Part shown: positions 8,179 through 18,448 of the stretch, in pieces
Layout of the letters: every line of letters begins with the position of its first letter
How positions within the stretch are numbered: position 1 is the first letter of the stretch
Source: Bacteroidota bacterium
Lineage (GTDB): Bacteria; Bacteroidota; Bacteroidia; Chitinophagales; Chitinophagaceae
DNA length: 57,270 nt
Assembly (NCBI GenBank): GCA_013289015.1
Contig: JABDAV010000009.1
Coordinates: forward strand, 1-57,270
Direction: 5' to 3'
Notes under the pieces: generated by a model
What the model was told of the DNA's origin: nothing
The model's database searches: none
Seen by the model: only the letters and a program-made list of their open reading frames with translations
Translations under genes and position numbers: made by a program

Positions 8179-8281
8179 TGAATGAATTACTGTTTGTTAA
8201 CTGGTAGACCCTGTAAGGCATCGTGTTATGCCTGAACTTTTAGCGAAGCATCTTCAGGTTGCATTCTAAAATCCGGATTTG

Positions 8282-9055
8282 TTAATCCTTATTATTAATT
8301 TTCGCGGCAATTGCTGTTACTGTTTTGCGGGGAGCAAACCTTACTGATTGTGCCATCATATAATTCATTGTTCCGTGTATGGCAACTGTTTTTCCTTTCA
8401 TCATGGCTTTATAACCATAAGCAGCAACTGCTGCGCTTGAAGGAATTTTACGTTTAAATAATCTGGTATCCCTTGCATTAGCTGTATCGGCAAACCCACT
8501 TTCCGTAGCGCCGGGGCATAAAGCCGTTACGGTAATACCATGATCTTTTAATTCATTCGCCATTGCTTCGCTCAATAATAACACATAACTTTTAGAAGCA
8601 TAATAAACAGCCATGTAAGGTCCCGGCTGAAAAGCAGCAGTAGAAGCTACGTTCATTATCCTGCCTTTTTTTCTTTGTATCATTTCTCTTACATACAGCC
8701 AGCTTAACCGCGTTAACGCTTTAATGTTAACATCGATCATTGAATTGATCTTGTTCCAATCTTCATCTGCAAAAGCGCCATAGTCTCCAAGGCCTGCATT
8801 ATTCACCAGGTAATCTACCTGTATATTTTGCATTAGCGTATAGTTGTGTACTTCATCTACCTGCTTATCACTGCCCAGATCTTTTACTAATACATGCACT
8901 GTAACTTTATACTTTGCTTTAACAGCATCAGCCAGTTCTTTTAATTTGGCTTCGCTTCTTGCTACCAGTATAAGATCATGATTATGTTTTGCAAATTCAA
9001 TAGCGAACTCAAGTCCTATACCTGATGAAGCGCCTGTTATTAATGCTGTTGCCAT
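8282..9055 (-). CDS. Short-chain dehydrogenase/reductase (SDR)
   Basis: Classical NAD(P)-dependent oxidoreductase with a Rossmann fold. The 257-residue protein has the nucleotide-binding TGASSGIG (7-14), the NNAG motif (85-88), Asn110, and the catalytic Ser138, Tyr151 and Lys155 (YYASK) with the usual spacing. A basic residue (Arg33) after the second strand suggests NADPH preference (inference). The substrate is unknown. The gene is last in a minus-strand run: M23 peptidase, DUF937-like protein, SDR, with gaps of 24 and 8 bp, so the three are probably co-transcribed although the functional link is not obvious. Confidence 0.92.
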   Translation of the reverse strand: MATALITGASSGIGLEFAIEFAKHNHDLILVARSEAKLKELADAVKAKYKVTVHVLVKDLGSDKQVDEVHNYTLMQNIQVDYLVNNAGLGDYGAFADEDWNKINSMIDVNIKALTRLSWLYVREMIQRKKGRIMNVASTAAFQPGPYMAVYYASKSYVLLLSEAMANELKDHGITVTALCPGATESGFADTANARDTRLFKRKIPSSAAVAAYGYKAMMKGKTVAIHGTMNYMMAQSVRFAPRKTVTAIAAKINNKD

Positions 9056-9063
9056 GTGTTGAG

Positions 9064-9561
9064 TTATTTTCCAAACATATTTTTAAGCGCGTCTTTTATG
9101 TTGCTGCTCTCGTTGTTATTTCCTGAACTCAAATTATTCAATAAGGAACTTAGGTCAAAACTGGAACCACCCAGGTGCGCTAGTATTGAACAAAGGCTGA
9201 AGCTGTTATCGTTAGGATCATTTGTTTTATGAACAAATTTTGACAACACAGCAGGTATGACAGAGGAGGCAATGCTGCCTGCCTGTGTATTGGATAATCC
9301 AAACTTTTGCATCATGTTATCAACGAGATTATCCTGCATGTTTTGGTTGAGGGGAGAAGCAGCAACATTATTGCTGGCATTATTGAATAGTTGCATCACT
9401 TCACCCAGCTTGCCGGATTGAACGGCGTTCTTCAAAGCATCAATGATAGAACACGTAATGGTTTCAACTGCCTCCTGTTTTCTTTCATTTGGTATAGCAT
9501 CATTATTAAGAATAGTGTCGCCGGCGTTTTGCTGAACCAGCATCAACAGTTGGTCAAACAT
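9064..9561 (-). CDS. DUF937-like small helical protein
   Basis: A 165-residue protein rich in Asn, Ser and Leu with no signal peptide or membrane helix. The N-terminal MFDQLLMLVQQNAGD, the central GLSNTQAGSIASSVIPAVLSK helix pair, and the C-terminal low-complexity SSLLNNLSSGNNNESSN tail ending in a helix recall DUF937/YidB-type proteins common in Bacteroidota, whose function is not known. Assignment is by pattern recall, not motif proof. It lies 24 bp behind the M23 peptidase gene and 8 bp before the SDR gene, in one apparent operon. Confidence 0.72.
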   Translation of the reverse strand: MFDQLLMLVQQNAGDTILNNDAIPNERKQEAVETITCSIIDALKNAVQSGKLGEVMQLFNNASNNVAASPLNQNMQDNLVDNMMQKFGLSNTQAGSIASSVIPAVLSKFVHKTNDPNDNSFSLCSILAHLGGSSFDLSSLLNNLSSGNNNESSNIKDALKNMFGK

Positions 9562-9585
9562 AACCTTGAATTTTAAGAGCTAAAG

Positions 9586-10557
9586 TTAGTCAAAGCTTTG
9601 ATTGGCTGTTTGAGCAAGTTTCAGCAGGCGGTCATACTGCTCGGGAGTGAGATCGTTATAAAAATAATATACAGGATCAACAGGAGTGCCATTCCTGTGT
9701 ACTTCATAATGGCAATGCGGACCGGTACTTTTGCCGGTGCTGCCTACATAACCAATTACTTCGCCGCGTTTTACTTTCTGTCCAACACGCGCTTTTACTT
9801 TATACATATGTCCGTATAAAGTTTCATAACCAAAGCCATGATCAATTACAACACGGTTGCCATAACCTCCATCATTGTAACCTGCATCGGTAACAATGCC
9901 ATCAGCAGTGGCATAAATAGGTGTGCCGATGGGTGCAGCAAAATCGAGACCTGCATGAAATTTCGGCACTTTATATACAGGGTCTATCCGCCTTCCAAAA
10001 CCTGAAGCTATGCGGGTAAGATTTTTATCGCTTACTGGCTGTATGGCGGGAATGGCAGCGAGTAACTTTTCTTTGTTCTTCACCATTGCTTCAATATCCG
10101 TAAAGCTTTTTTGCTGGTAAGAAGTAAGCAAGATTAAACGATTCAATTGCGCATTGATGCTTTTTACAAGATCATCATTGCCTAAGGCGGTAACAATTTT
10201 CACTTCATTCAACCGTTCCATGTCTTTCAGCCTTGCGCTGTCAGGTATGGGTGATGATTCAAAAATTGAACGGTAAACGTTGTTGTCACGGTTCAGCAGT
10301 TCATCCATCTTCTGCTGAAGCTGGTTAACCTGTTGCTGTAAAACAGCGTAATTATCTTTCAGGTCTTCATTTTGTTGCTCCAGCATGATCGTTTTGGGAG
10401 AATCAATATACTGAAATGCAATAAATACAAGTACGCCTGCTGTTATAACAGCGCTCGCTATAAAAGCAAAAAATTTCAACAGCTTTACACGCAACGGCGT
10501 AACAAGCTTCTCATATCTGAGTGTATGTGTATTAAAGTAATACTTTATTTTTTTCAT
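9586..10557 (-). CDS. M23 family zinc metallopeptidase (membrane-anchored LytM)
   Basis: Peptidoglycan endopeptidase-type protein. After a short cytoplasmic N-terminus, residues about 28-50 form one membrane helix; a coiled coil follows (about 57-90). The C-terminal LytM/Peptidase_M23 domain spans about 180-300. Zinc ligands are visible as His201 and Asp205 (FHAGLDF) and His283 in the HCH motif (281-283), with His250 in LYGHM as the catalytic position, so the domain looks active rather than degenerate like EnvC. Length (323 aa) and layout match MepM-like enzymes of Bacteroidota. It is first in a three-gene minus-strand operon with a likely promoter at 10634-10641. Confidence 0.92.
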   Translation of the reverse strand: MKKIKYYFNTHTLRYEKLVTPLRVKLLKFFAFIASAVITAGVLVFIAFQYIDSPKTIMLEQQNEDLKDNYAVLQQQVNQLQQKMDELLNRDNNVYRSIFESSPIPDSARLKDMERLNEVKIVTALGNDDLVKSINAQLNRLILLTSYQQKSFTDIEAMVKNKEKLLAAIPAIQPVSDKNLTRIASGFGRRIDPVYKVPKFHAGLDFAAPIGTPIYATADGIVTDAGYNDGGYGNRVVIDHGFGYETLYGHMYKVKARVGQKVKRGEVIGYVGSTGKSTGPHCHYEVHRNGTPVDPVYYFYNDLTPEQYDRLLKLAQTANQSFD

Positions 10558-10633
10558 CTGGCTACTACTTCCAACTTTATAATGTATCTATAAGTTTTAT
10601 ATTTCAAACTAAAGCATTCTGTTCGTCGGGCGG

Positions 10634-10641
10634 CAAAGGTA
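10634..10641 (-). promoter_or_regulatory. Candidate -7 box for the M23 peptidase operon
   Basis: On the minus strand the sequence reads TACCTTTG followed by CC, a perfect match to the Bacteroidota -7 element TAnnTTTG. A start site about 7 bp downstream would give a leader of roughly 70 nt. No clear TTTG lies at the expected -33 distance, so this is a candidate only. The rest of the 10558-10920 spacer shows nothing recognisable. Confidence 0.4.
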
Positions 10642-10920
10642 ATTTTACCTGCACAAATAATTTGTAAAATTAAGCTGCCTGACCGTACCGCACAATTACC
10701 ATATTGGCACAACAGCAATACTCCGTTTAGCCGCTTAAAGAATGAGTCCAATAGTTGCATTAGAAGTGCCTGCTTAACATAATTACTCAGGCGCTTTTAA
10801 GCCATCAACCTGCCTTCAGATAGTCCTTAGCCAGCCAGTTCATAGCCAGTAGCCTGCGGTAATACACCACAGATTATTTGTTTTAATGACTATCCGGATA
10901 TCGCAGATCAATCAGCCAAA

Positions 10921-10949
10921 TTTGCTGATATTTTAATCATTTATCTTTG
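10921..10949 (+). promoter_or_regulatory. Probable alaS promoter (Bacteroidota type)
   Basis: TTTG at 10921-10924 and TATCTTTG at 10942-10949, separated by 17 bp, fit the -33 TTTG and -7 TAnnTTTG elements used by the primary sigma factor of Bacteroidota. Transcription would start about 30 bp before the alaS ATG at 10985. Confidence 0.6.
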
Positions 10950-10984
10950 GCCGGTTTTAAATTATAATACGAGTTAAATATTTT

Positions 10985-13732
10985 ATGACTTCACCAGAGA
11001 TAAGACAGGCTTTTCTTGATTTTTTTAAAAGCAAAGGACATCAGATCGTTCCTTCAGCACCTATCGTTATAAAAAATGATCCAACCCTCATGTTCACCAA
11101 TGCGGGCATGAACCAGTTCAAAGATTATTTTCTCGGTAATAAACAGGCGCCATATAAACGCGTTGCAGATACGCAAAAATGCTTGCGTGTTAGCGGCAAG
11201 CATAACGATCTGGAAGAAGTGGGTGTTGATACCTATCACCACACCATGTTTGAGATGTTGGGCAACTGGAGCTTTGGTGATTATTTTAAAGCAGAAGCCA
11301 TTGCATGGAGCTGGGAATTACTGACTGAAATATATAAGATTGATGCAGCAAGATTATACGTTACCATTTTTGAAGGCGACGTGAAAGAAGGTTTGCCAAA
11401 AGATGATGAAGCATTTGCTGAATGGAAAAAATGGATTGGTGAAGACAGGATTTTATTGGGAAATAAGAAAGATAATTTCTGGGAAATGGGCGATACCGGT
11501 CCGTGTGGACCTTGTACAGAAATTCATTACGACAGCCGCAGTGATGAAGAAAGAAAAACAGTTGATGGAAAAACATTGGTGAATGCAGATCATCCGCAGG
11601 TGATTGAAATATGGAACAATGTGTTCATACAATACAATCGTTTAAAAGATGGAAGTCTTGAACCATTGCCGCAAAAACATGTGGATACAGGAATGGGTTT
11701 TGAACGTTTGGTGCGTGTGTTGCAAGATGTAAAAAGTAATTATGATACTGATGTTTTTACAGGAACAATTGCAGCAATAGAAGAAATCACAGATAAGCAA
11801 TATAAGTTTAGCGATACTAAACAAGATGTCTCATTTCGTGTAATTGCAGATCATATTCGTGCAATCTCTTTCACAATTGCTGATGGACAATTACCATCAA
11901 ACACAGGTGCAGGTTATGTTATAAGAAGAATTCTGCGCAGAGCCGTTCGTTATTATTATTCTTATTTAGATTATAAACAGCCATTATTGTTTCAATTGGT
12001 TGATATTATTGCAAAACAGTTTGAAAATGTTTTTCCTGAATTGAATCAGCAAAAAGATTTTGTAACAAAAGTTATAAAGGAAGAAGAAGAAAGTTTTTTG
12101 AGAACACTAGCGAAAGGGTTAAACAAATTTGAAAATTATATTGTTGCCATACAAGGAATTTCTATTCCCCAAAATATAGTTCAATCAGAAAAAGATAAAG
12201 ACAAATTTGTTCATGAATTAATTGATGACAAAACAAAATACTGGAGCCAGATTAAAAATAAACAAGTGGCTGGCGAGTTTGCTTTTGACTTAAGTGACAC
12301 GTATGGATTTCCAATTGATCTCACTGAATTAATGGCCAAAGAAATAGGTTGGTCAGTTGATATTGAAGGTTTCAATCAAGCATTGCAACAGCAAAAAAAT
12401 CGTTCACGCGCAGCTACAGCAATTGATACAGAAGACTGGATTAATGTTGGCGATGATTTTTCACAGAATGAATTTGTTGGTTACGATTCACTCGAATTAA
12501 AAACTAAAGTTGTCAAGTATAGAAAAGTAAAAGCCAAAGGCAAAGAACAATATCAAATTGTTTTGGAAGCAACACCGTTTTACGCAGAAAGTGGCGGGCA
12601 GGTTGGAGACGTAGGTGAATTGATAATTGACAATAAACAATTGAAAATTATTGATACCAAGAAAGAGAATAATCTTATTATTCATTTTGCAGAAACATTG
12701 CCGGCGAATATTGATGAAGATGTAATTGCAAAAGTTGATGTTTCTAAACGCAAATCAACAGAAGCGCACCACAGTGCAACACATTTATTACATGCAGCTT
12801 TACGCAAAGTGTTGGGCAATCATGTACAACAAAAAGGTAGCTTGGTAAACTCAGAACACCTGCGTTTTGATTTCTCTCATTTCGCAAAAATGACAGATGA
12901 AGAAATTGCAAAAGTGGAAACATTAGTAAATGAAAAGATTCGCGAAAACATTCCTGTCGTTATAAAACAATTACCAAAAGATGAAGCGTTGAAATTGGGT
13001 GCAATGGCTTTGTTTGGTGAGAAGTATGGTGATGTTGTGCGTGTAGTGATCATCGATCCAAATTATTCCGTTGAGCTTTGCGGTGGTACACATGTTGGCG
13101 CAACCGGTGAACTTGGATTCTTTAAAATAAAAACAGAAACTGCTGTTGCTGCAGGCGTTCGCAGGATTGAAGCTGTAAGTGGTGAAGCGGCTGAAATGCT
13201 TATCCGGCAACAGTTTCAGCAATTGGATTTCATTCGCGAAGCGCTAAAGAATCCAAAAGATATTCAGAAGGCAATTGAAAGTTTGTCAACAGAGAATAAT
13301 GAGCTGAGAAAACAACTCGAAAGCTTTGAAGCAAAGCAATTACAGTCAATCAAAAATGAATTGTTGCAAAAAGTACAAAGCATTAATGGTATCAACTTCA
13401 TCGGCGAAAAAGTTGAAGTGAATAATGCAGATGCTTTAAAGAAATTGTGTTTCGATCTGAAGCAGGCTTTCTCCTTGCCTGAAGGGGGAAACCGGGAGGG
13501 AACTTATCTTATTACTCTTGTTGCAAATATTGCGGGCAAAGCATCTGTTGCAATAATGATTGATGATACATTAGCTGCTGATAAAAATTTAGATGCGGGC
13601 AAGATCATCAAACAAAATATTGCATCATTAATTAAAGGCGGCGGCGGAGGACAAAAAACATTAGCAACAGCCGGCGGCCAGGATGCAAGCAATTTGGATA
13701 AAGTGATTGATGTTGTAAAAAGGTTGCTGTAA
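10985..13732 (+). CDS. alaS: Alanine--tRNA ligase
   Basis: Charges tRNA-Ala with alanine and edits mischarged Ser and Gly. The product has the class II catalytic core from the N-terminus ([28 protein letters not shown]), the editing-domain zinc motif HHSATH (His596, His600) with Cys699-G-G-T-His703, a coiled-coil segment near 765-800 and a C-Ala domain. At 915 residues it is longer than the usual 870-880. The excess sits at about residues 388-428, between the catalytic core and the [13 protein letters not shown] segment, where a polar K/D-rich insertion of about 30 residues is seen. The frame is intact, so this is a real insertion rather than an error. A good promoter lies at 10921-10949. Confidence 0.97.
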   Translation: MTSPEIRQAFLDFFKSKGHQIVPSAPIVIKNDPTLMFTNAGMNQFKDYFLGNKQAPYKRVADTQKCLRVSGKHNDLEEVGVDTYHHTMFEMLGNWSFGDYFKAEAIAWSWELLTEIYKIDAARLYVTIFEGDVKEGLPKDDEAFAEWKKWIGEDRILLGNKKDNFWEMGDTGPCGPCTEIHYDSRSDEERKTVDGKTLVNADHPQVIEIWNNVFIQYNRLKDGSLEPLPQKHVDTGMGFERLVRVLQDVKSNYDTDVFTGTIAAIEEITDKQYKFSDTKQDVSFRVIADHIRAISFTIADGQLPSNTGAGYVIRRILRRAVRYYYSYLDYKQPLLFQLVDIIAKQFENVFPELNQQKDFVTKVIKEEEESFLRTLAKGLNKFENYIVAIQGISIPQNIVQSEKDKDKFVHELIDDKTKYWSQIKNKQVAGEFAFDLSDTYGFPIDLTELMAKEIGWSVDIEGFNQALQQQKNRSRAATAIDTEDWINVGDDFSQNEFVGYDSLELKTKVVKYRKVKAKGKEQYQIVLEATPFYAESGGQVGDVGELIIDNKQLKIIDTKKENNLIIHFAETLPANIDEDVIAKVDVSKRKSTEAHHSATHLLHAALRKVLGNHVQQKGSLVNSEHLRFDFSHFAKMTDEEIAKVETLVNEKIRENIPVVIKQLPKDEALKLGAMALFGEKYGDVVRVVIIDPNYSVELCGGTHVGATGELGFFKIKTETAVAAGVRRIEAVSGEAAEMLIRQQFQQLDFIREALKNPKDIQKAIESLSTENNELRKQLESFEAKQLQSIKNELLQKVQSINGINFIGEKVEVNNADALKKLCFDLKQAFSLPEGGNREGTYLITLVANIAGKASVAIMIDDTLAADKNLDAGKIIKQNIASLIKGGGGGQKTLATAGGQDASNLDKVIDVVKRLL

Positions 13733-13758
13733 GTATTCTAACAATAAAATATTTGCAA

Positions 13759-14034
13759 ATGCAAAAGCTGAATAAATCATTTACTGCAACCTTGCAAAAA
13801 AGCTCAAACAAAGGTGGGTGGACATTTGTGATCTGGCCGGAATCTGTTGATTTTTTTAAAACGCGCGGATTGGTTAAAGTACGTGCAACGGTTGATGGCG
13901 AACCAATTGAAAGTTCATTTATGGCTTTGGGAAACGGAACACATAAATTTCCAATTAAAGCAAGCCTTCGTAAAAAGATTGGTAAAGAATCAGGTGATAA
14001 TGTTACAATTCATTTATTAGAAAGATTGAATTAA
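13759..14034 (+). CDS. DUF1905 domain protein
   Basis: A 91-residue protein that is essentially a single DUF1905 domain: a small beta-barrel with the pattern [49 protein letters not shown] and a terminal VTIHL strand. Function of the family is unknown; it is often fused to or beside YdeI-like proteins, but no partner is seen here. The ATG at 13759 is preferred over a TTG two codons upstream. It follows alaS by 26 bp on the same strand and may be co-transcribed with it. Confidence 0.82.
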   Translation: MQKLNKSFTATLQKSSNKGGWTFVIWPESVDFFKTRGLVKVRATVDGEPIESSFMALGNGTHKFPIKASLRKKIGKESGDNVTIHLLERLN

Positions 14035-14053
14035 AACATCATTTAATTTACTA

Positions 14054-15901
14054 CTACAAATACTTCCTTATCTCTTCCACCAATTCACCTTTTGTAATAG
14101 GAATGCCCATCACTTTATTATAGCCTTTCGCATCTATCATAAATTTATCACGGATGATCTTTATAAGCTGTCCGTTATTTATTTCAGGAACAAGAATGGT
14201 ATCAAAACTGTTCAGAATTTCGCCAAGGTTTTTGGGGAACGGACGTAAGTGACGCAAATGCGCATGACTTACTGCATGGCCTTCAGCCTGTAATTCACTT
14301 GTAGCACTTTTAATAGCGCCGTATGTACTGCCCCAGCCAAGTAACAGCACTTTACCTTTTACCGGCCCGCTGTCTAAAGTTTGTAAAGGAATATAATCGG
14401 CAATGTTTTCTACTTTCTTTTCGCGGATATTAACCATCAGTTGATGGTTCTCCGGATCATAACTTACGTTACCCGTTATGTTTTGTTTTTCCAATCCGCC
14501 AATGCGGTGTTCCAATCCTGCGGTGCCGGGTATTGCCCATGGGCGCACTAATTTTTCATCGCGCTTATATGGGAGAAATTTATGTTCATCTTCTTCCAGG
14601 TCTGTTTTGAATTTTACATGGATCGGTGGCAGGTCTTCACTCTTTGGAAAACGCCAGGGCTCAGCGCCGTTGGCAATATATCCGTCACTTAAAAAAATAA
14701 CCGGCGTCATATGTTGAATTGAAATACGCGCAGCTTCAAATACCGCATCAAAACAATCACTTGGCGTACGCGATGAAATTACCGGCATCGGGCATTCGCC
14801 ATTTCTTCCATAATAAGCCTGCAGCAGATCACTTTGCTCTGTTTTTGTGGGAAGGCCTGTTGATGGTCCGCCGCGCTGAATATCTATTATCAACAAAGGG
14901 ATTTCAAGCACTACTGCCAATCCCATCGCTTCAGCTTTTAAAGCCATGCCCGGGCCTGATGTGGTGGTTACGCCGAGGCTTCCGCCATAACTGGCGCCGA
15001 TAGCTGAAGTAATAGCAGCGATCTCATCTTCTGCCTGGAAAGTTTTTATGCCGAATGCTTTATGCCTGCTTAATTCATGCAAAATATCGGAAGCAGGTGT
15101 TATAGGATAACTGCCTAAAAATAACTGCAGCCCACTTTTCTGGCTTGCAGCAATTAAACCATAAGCCAAAGCCTGGTTGCCCATGATATTGCGGTAATTC
15201 CCTGCAGGCATTTTTGCTTTTTCAACTTTATAACGGGAAGTGAAAGTTTCAGTGGTATCGCCAAAGTTGTAACCCGCCTGTAAAACTTTAATATTACTGT
15301 TCCGTATTGTTTCGTTCTTGCTGAACTTTTCTTTTAAAAAGTTGATCGTGTTATCGAGGTTGCGGTTATACATCCAATATAAAAAGCCGAGCACGAACAT
15401 ATTTTTTGCGCGGTCTTTTTCCTTCATGCCTAAGTCGGGAAAATCTTTTACTGCTTCGCGCGTAAGTTTTGTAACATCAACTTTAATCAGATCATAACCT
15501 TCAAGACTTCCATTCTCCAAAGGGTTTATGCCATCTAAATAATTTGCCAAACGTAAATTCTTCGCATCAAAACCTTCAACATTTGCAATGATCTTTCCCC
15601 CTTTTTTCAGGGCAGAAAGATTGGCTTTTAAAGCAGCGGCATTCATTGCTACCAATACATCACACATATCCCCCGGGGTATACACACGGTCTGATGAAAA
15701 CCTTAACTGGAAACCACTTACACCTGGCAATGTGCCTTGCGGCGCACGTATCTCCGCAGGAAAATCAGGAAAGGTTGCTAAATCAAGGCCAAGCAATGCT
15801 GAATTATTTGTAAACTGGGTACCGGTGAGCTGCATTCCATCTCCGCTGTCTCCCGCAAACTTAATCACCACATCATTAAGCAATACGTCTTGTCGTTCCA
15901 T
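14054..15901 (-). CDS. korA: 2-oxoacid:ferredoxin oxidoreductase, fused gamma-alpha subunit (KorA type)
   Basis: Subunit of a CoA-dependent 2-oxoacid (probably 2-oxoglutarate) oxidoreductase that reduces ferredoxin. The 615-residue protein begins with the gamma domain (KFAGDSGDGMQLTG, residues 14-27; about 1-190) fused to the alpha/pyrimidine-binding domain (about 215-615) with the KorA hallmark SYPITPASDILH and TTSGPGMALK. Length matches gamma-alpha fusions in Bacteroidota. The TPP-binding beta subunit normally encoded immediately downstream is absent: the neighbour on that side is the convergent DUF1905 gene, 19 bp away. A -7 box candidate is at 15921-15928. KorA over pyruvate- or indolepyruvate-specific subunits is likely but not proven. 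Confidence 0.88.
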   Translation of the reverse strand: MERQDVLLNDVVIKFAGDSGDGMQLTGTQFTNNSALLGLDLATFPDFPAEIRAPQGTLPGVSGFQLRFSSDRVYTPGDMCDVLVAMNAAALKANLSALKKGGKIIANVEGFDAKNLRLANYLDGINPLENGSLEGYDLIKVDVTKLTREAVKDFPDLGMKEKDRAKNMFVLGFLYWMYNRNLDNTINFLKEKFSKNETIRNSNIKVLQAGYNFGDTTETFTSRYKVEKAKMPAGNYRNIMGNQALAYGLIAASQKSGLQLFLGSYPITPASDILHELSRHKAFGIKTFQAEDEIAAITSAIGASYGGSLGVTTTSGPGMALKAEAMGLAVVLEIPLLIIDIQRGGPSTGLPTKTEQSDLLQAYYGRNGECPMPVISSRTPSDCFDAVFEAARISIQHMTPVIFLSDGYIANGAEPWRFPKSEDLPPIHVKFKTDLEEDEHKFLPYKRDEKLVRPWAIPGTAGLEHRIGGLEKQNITGNVSYDPENHQLMVNIREKKVENIADYIPLQTLDSGPVKGKVLLLGWGSTYGAIKSATSELQAEGHAVSHAHLRHLRPFPKNLGEILNSFDTILVPEINNGQLIKIIRDKFMIDAKGYNKVMGIPITKGELVEEIRKYL

Positions 15902-15920
15902 TATTTGTAAATTAGATATG

Positions 15921-15928
15921 CAAAGTTA
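15921..15928 (-). promoter_or_regulatory. Candidate -7 box for korA
   Basis: The minus strand reads TAACTTTG, a perfect TAnnTTTG match, 20 bp upstream of the korA start codon. No convincing -33 TTTG is seen. Confidence 0.4.
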
Positions 15929-16030
15929 ATAACAAGCCCACGTTGTATTTTTATATTAAGCAATAAGCGATACTAATTTTTTTAAAAAAATGTAACTTGT
16001 GATATCCATCTTCACTTTAAAAATATTTTT

Positions 16031-17560
16031 ATGAAACCAATTTCCTACACCATTTTATTTTGCTTTTTCAGTTTTAGTGTAATCAACGCCCAGGTTTTAG
16101 ATAGTTCTTATGGCACTAATGGAAAAACACTTGCTACCTACAATGGCGAGTTTGAAGAAGTAAATTCTGCATTGCTGCAACCCGATGGCAAATTGCTAAT
16201 GGGCGGATATAATTATGATGAATTTTTTTATTTCCCACAAATCAATATTGCAAGGTTTAATCCTGACGGAGAACCAGATACAGGTTTCGGCTTAAACGGT
16301 TTTAAAACAATCAGCGGTTCGCCTTTTGGAGGTTCTGAATATGGGGGTTACCTGGCGCTACAGCCAGATAATAAAATTGTGGGATTAGGAACTGATTTTG
16401 ACCGGGATGATTTAGTGCGGGATCAAATCGTTCTTTTCAGGTTAAAATCAAATGGCGATTATGATTCTTCGTTTGGAATAAATGGAAAGTCGTACACGAA
16501 TTTTGGCAACTTTTCGAATATCGCCGGAGCTCTTCTGCTTAAGCCGGACGGGAAAATAGTTGTTGCCGGTAACCTGCCGCAAAATCATAAAGGTGCAAAA
16601 AGTGTAGAATTAGCACAATTTCTCTCCAACGGAAAACTCGATTCAGGTTTTGGTACACATGGAATTGTTGAAAACGGTACCAGTCATCAACTCCAGGGCG
16701 TAGCTTTGGCACTTTTACCCGATAATAAAATTCTTTCAGGATTTTTATATGTTGATCCGAACGGAGGTGGATATAAAAACTGCCTTATAAAATATAATGC
16801 AAACGGAACGATAGACTCCAGCTTCGGAACAAAGGGCGTGGTGCTTAATAACAATAGTACAAGCTCTTCGGGCAAAATGTCTCTTGCTATACAGGTTGAT
16901 GGAAAAATAATTGAATATATTGTTGGCTCACCTTTAACCAATAGCATTTACCGCTATAATGCAAACGGAAAACCGGATAATACTTTTGGAATTAATGGTA
17001 TGATATCTACATCTTATTTTCCCTTTTCGCTTTGTGTAATACTTGATAAATCACAACGTATACTTATTAACCAATATCCCTTTTCTGCAGCACGGTACCT
17101 GCATGATGGAACAATCGATTCATCGTTTGGCATAAATGGAAAGATAAGCACTGATTTTTCAGATATAATCCCGGGGTCCTATGCAGTATGTGAACAACTT
17201 GTATTGCAGCCAAATTCAAAAATCATTTTAGCCGGTTATGTAGACGAGGCAAATGGATTGCAAACTTTTGGCGCCGCCAGATTTAAACCGGTTACAGCAC
17301 CAGAAGCTAAATCTGCAAGTAGCTTGATCATTGCTTTATATCCAAATCCTGCTACATCAACTTTACATATTAAAGGGCTTGATGCTAATTCAAAATACAG
17401 TTTAAGCATTATTGATGCACAGGGTAATATTAAAGCTTTGAAACAGGTTAGCAACACCAGTACCTGCAATTGGAACATTCAAAATTTAAATGCCGGTTCT
17501 TATTATTTGAATGTTACTTCAGGCAGTTTAATATCAACATCACAGTTCTTTAAACAATAA
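16031..17560 (+). CDS. Secreted delta-60 repeat protein with T9SS sorting domain
   Basis: Exported protein of 509 residues with a signal peptide (1-20, ending VINAQ). The body is built of seven repeats of about 55-65 residues, each with a core such as DSSFGINGK (at the start: DSSYGTNGK; later DSGFGTHGI, DSSFGTKGV, DNTFGINGM), the delta-60 pattern expected to form a beta-propeller-like surface. The last roughly 75 residues (ALYPNPATSTLHIKG... to SQFFKQ) are a type A T9SS sorting domain, so the protein should be moved across the outer membrane by the type IX system and anchored or released. Ligand unknown. Confidence 0.88.
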   Translation: MKPISYTILFCFFSFSVINAQVLDSSYGTNGKTLATYNGEFEEVNSALLQPDGKLLMGGYNYDEFFYFPQINIARFNPDGEPDTGFGLNGFKTISGSPFGGSEYGGYLALQPDNKIVGLGTDFDRDDLVRDQIVLFRLKSNGDYDSSFGINGKSYTNFGNFSNIAGALLLKPDGKIVVAGNLPQNHKGAKSVELAQFLSNGKLDSGFGTHGIVENGTSHQLQGVALALLPDNKILSGFLYVDPNGGGYKNCLIKYNANGTIDSSFGTKGVVLNNNSTSSSGKMSLAIQVDGKIIEYIVGSPLTNSIYRYNANGKPDNTFGINGMISTSYFPFSLCVILDKSQRILINQYPFSAARYLHDGTIDSSFGINGKISTDFSDIIPGSYAVCEQLVLQPNSKIILAGYVDEANGLQTFGAARFKPVTAPEAKSASSLIIALYPNPATSTLHIKGLDANSKYSLSIIDAQGNIKALKQVSNTSTCNWNIQNLNAGSYYLNVTSGSLISTSQFFKQ

Positions 17561-17664
17561 TTTTTGACTGATATTATAAAGGCGTGAAGATGAAATCCGT
17601 TATTAAATTAACGATTCACCAAATAAAAATTCTTCTATCTTCACAGCTTCAAAATAAAACTATT

Positions 17665-18426
17665 ATGGCAGCTTTTGAGTCGGGCAACCCGACGTTATCT
17701 CAAAAAATTTTTAGTCGTTCTATCACTCAGGATGAAGCCGGAACCATGACGGTTCGCGGTACCATCAATAAATTCGGATTCCTGTTGCTTATGGTAATAG
17801 CAGGTGCAACCTATACCTGGTACCTGTATTACAATAATGAGCAACAAACCATGATGACCTTTATGTGGGTGGGTTTGATCGGAGGCCTCATTTCTGTTAT
17901 TGCAATCAGTGTTAAACCAACATTGGCTCCTTATCTTTCTCCTGCTTACGGTATTCTGGAAGGTTTTGCGCTGGGTGCTTTTTCAGCCATTCTGAATGAT
18001 GCTTTCAGTAAAAATTATCCTGGCCTTGTTATACAGGCTGTGGGCTTAACTTTTGGTGTTGCATTAGCAATGTTCCTGCTGTACAATTTTCGTATTATCA
18101 AAGCAACGCAGCGATTCAAGTCGATAATCTTTTCAGCTACTGCAGGCATTGCGATTTTCTATCTGGTAACGTTGGTGCTTGGTATGTTTCATGTAAATGT
18201 TCCGTTCATGTACGATAGCTCTGCTTTAGGCATTGGCCTTTCCATTTTTGTAGTAGCTATTGCGGCGCTGAACCTGATAATTGATTTTGATATGATCGAA
18301 CGTGGTGCTGATATGGGTGCTCCGAAATTCATGGAATGGTATGGCGCTTTTGGCTTACTGGTTACGATGGTTTGGTTATATGTAGAAATACTGAGATTAT
18401 TAAGCCGCTTTGCCGGACGAAAATAA
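17665..18426 (+). CDS. Bax inhibitor-1/YccA family membrane protein
   Basis: Polytopic inner-membrane protein of the BI-1/YccA family, seven predicted hydrophobic segments, 253 residues from the chosen start. The typical beginning MAAFESGNPTLS, a first membrane helix at about 45-65, and a C-terminal DFDMIERGADMGAP...EWYGAFGLLVT segment are visible. An upstream in-frame ATG at 17590 or GTG at 17584 would add a basic tail untypical of the family. The ATG at 17665 is preferred, also because TATCTTCA (17636-17643), a possible -7 box, would then lie upstream. Role in bacteria is not settled (ion leak or protease modulation are proposed for homologues). It is followed by a terminator. Confidence 0.88.
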   Translation: MAAFESGNPTLSQKIFSRSITQDEAGTMTVRGTINKFGFLLLMVIAGATYTWYLYYNNEQQTMMTFMWVGLIGGLISVIAISVKPTLAPYLSPAYGILEGFALGAFSAILNDAFSKNYPGLVIQAVGLTFGVALAMFLLYNFRIIKATQRFKSIIFSATAGIAIFYLVTLVLGMFHVNVPFMYDSSALGIGLSIFVVAIAALNLIIDFDMIERGADMGAPKFMEWYGAFGLLVTMVWLYVEILRLLSRFAGRK

Positions 18427-18448
18427 GGGTACTTAAGAACAATTTACT

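Noticed and set aside
8231-8258. CCTGAA/TTCAGG hairpin between ykuK and the SDR gene as a bidirectional terminator
   Set aside because: Only 6-bp arms, long loop and no T tract; support is too weak to list.
10554-10760. 68-codon minus-strand frame upstream of the M23 gene
   Set aside because: It covers the probable promoter at 10634-10641, has no family resemblance, and overlaps the M23 start.
10558-10920. Riboswitch or small RNA upstream of alaS
   Set aside because: No recognisable conserved fold or motif beyond the promoter-like elements.
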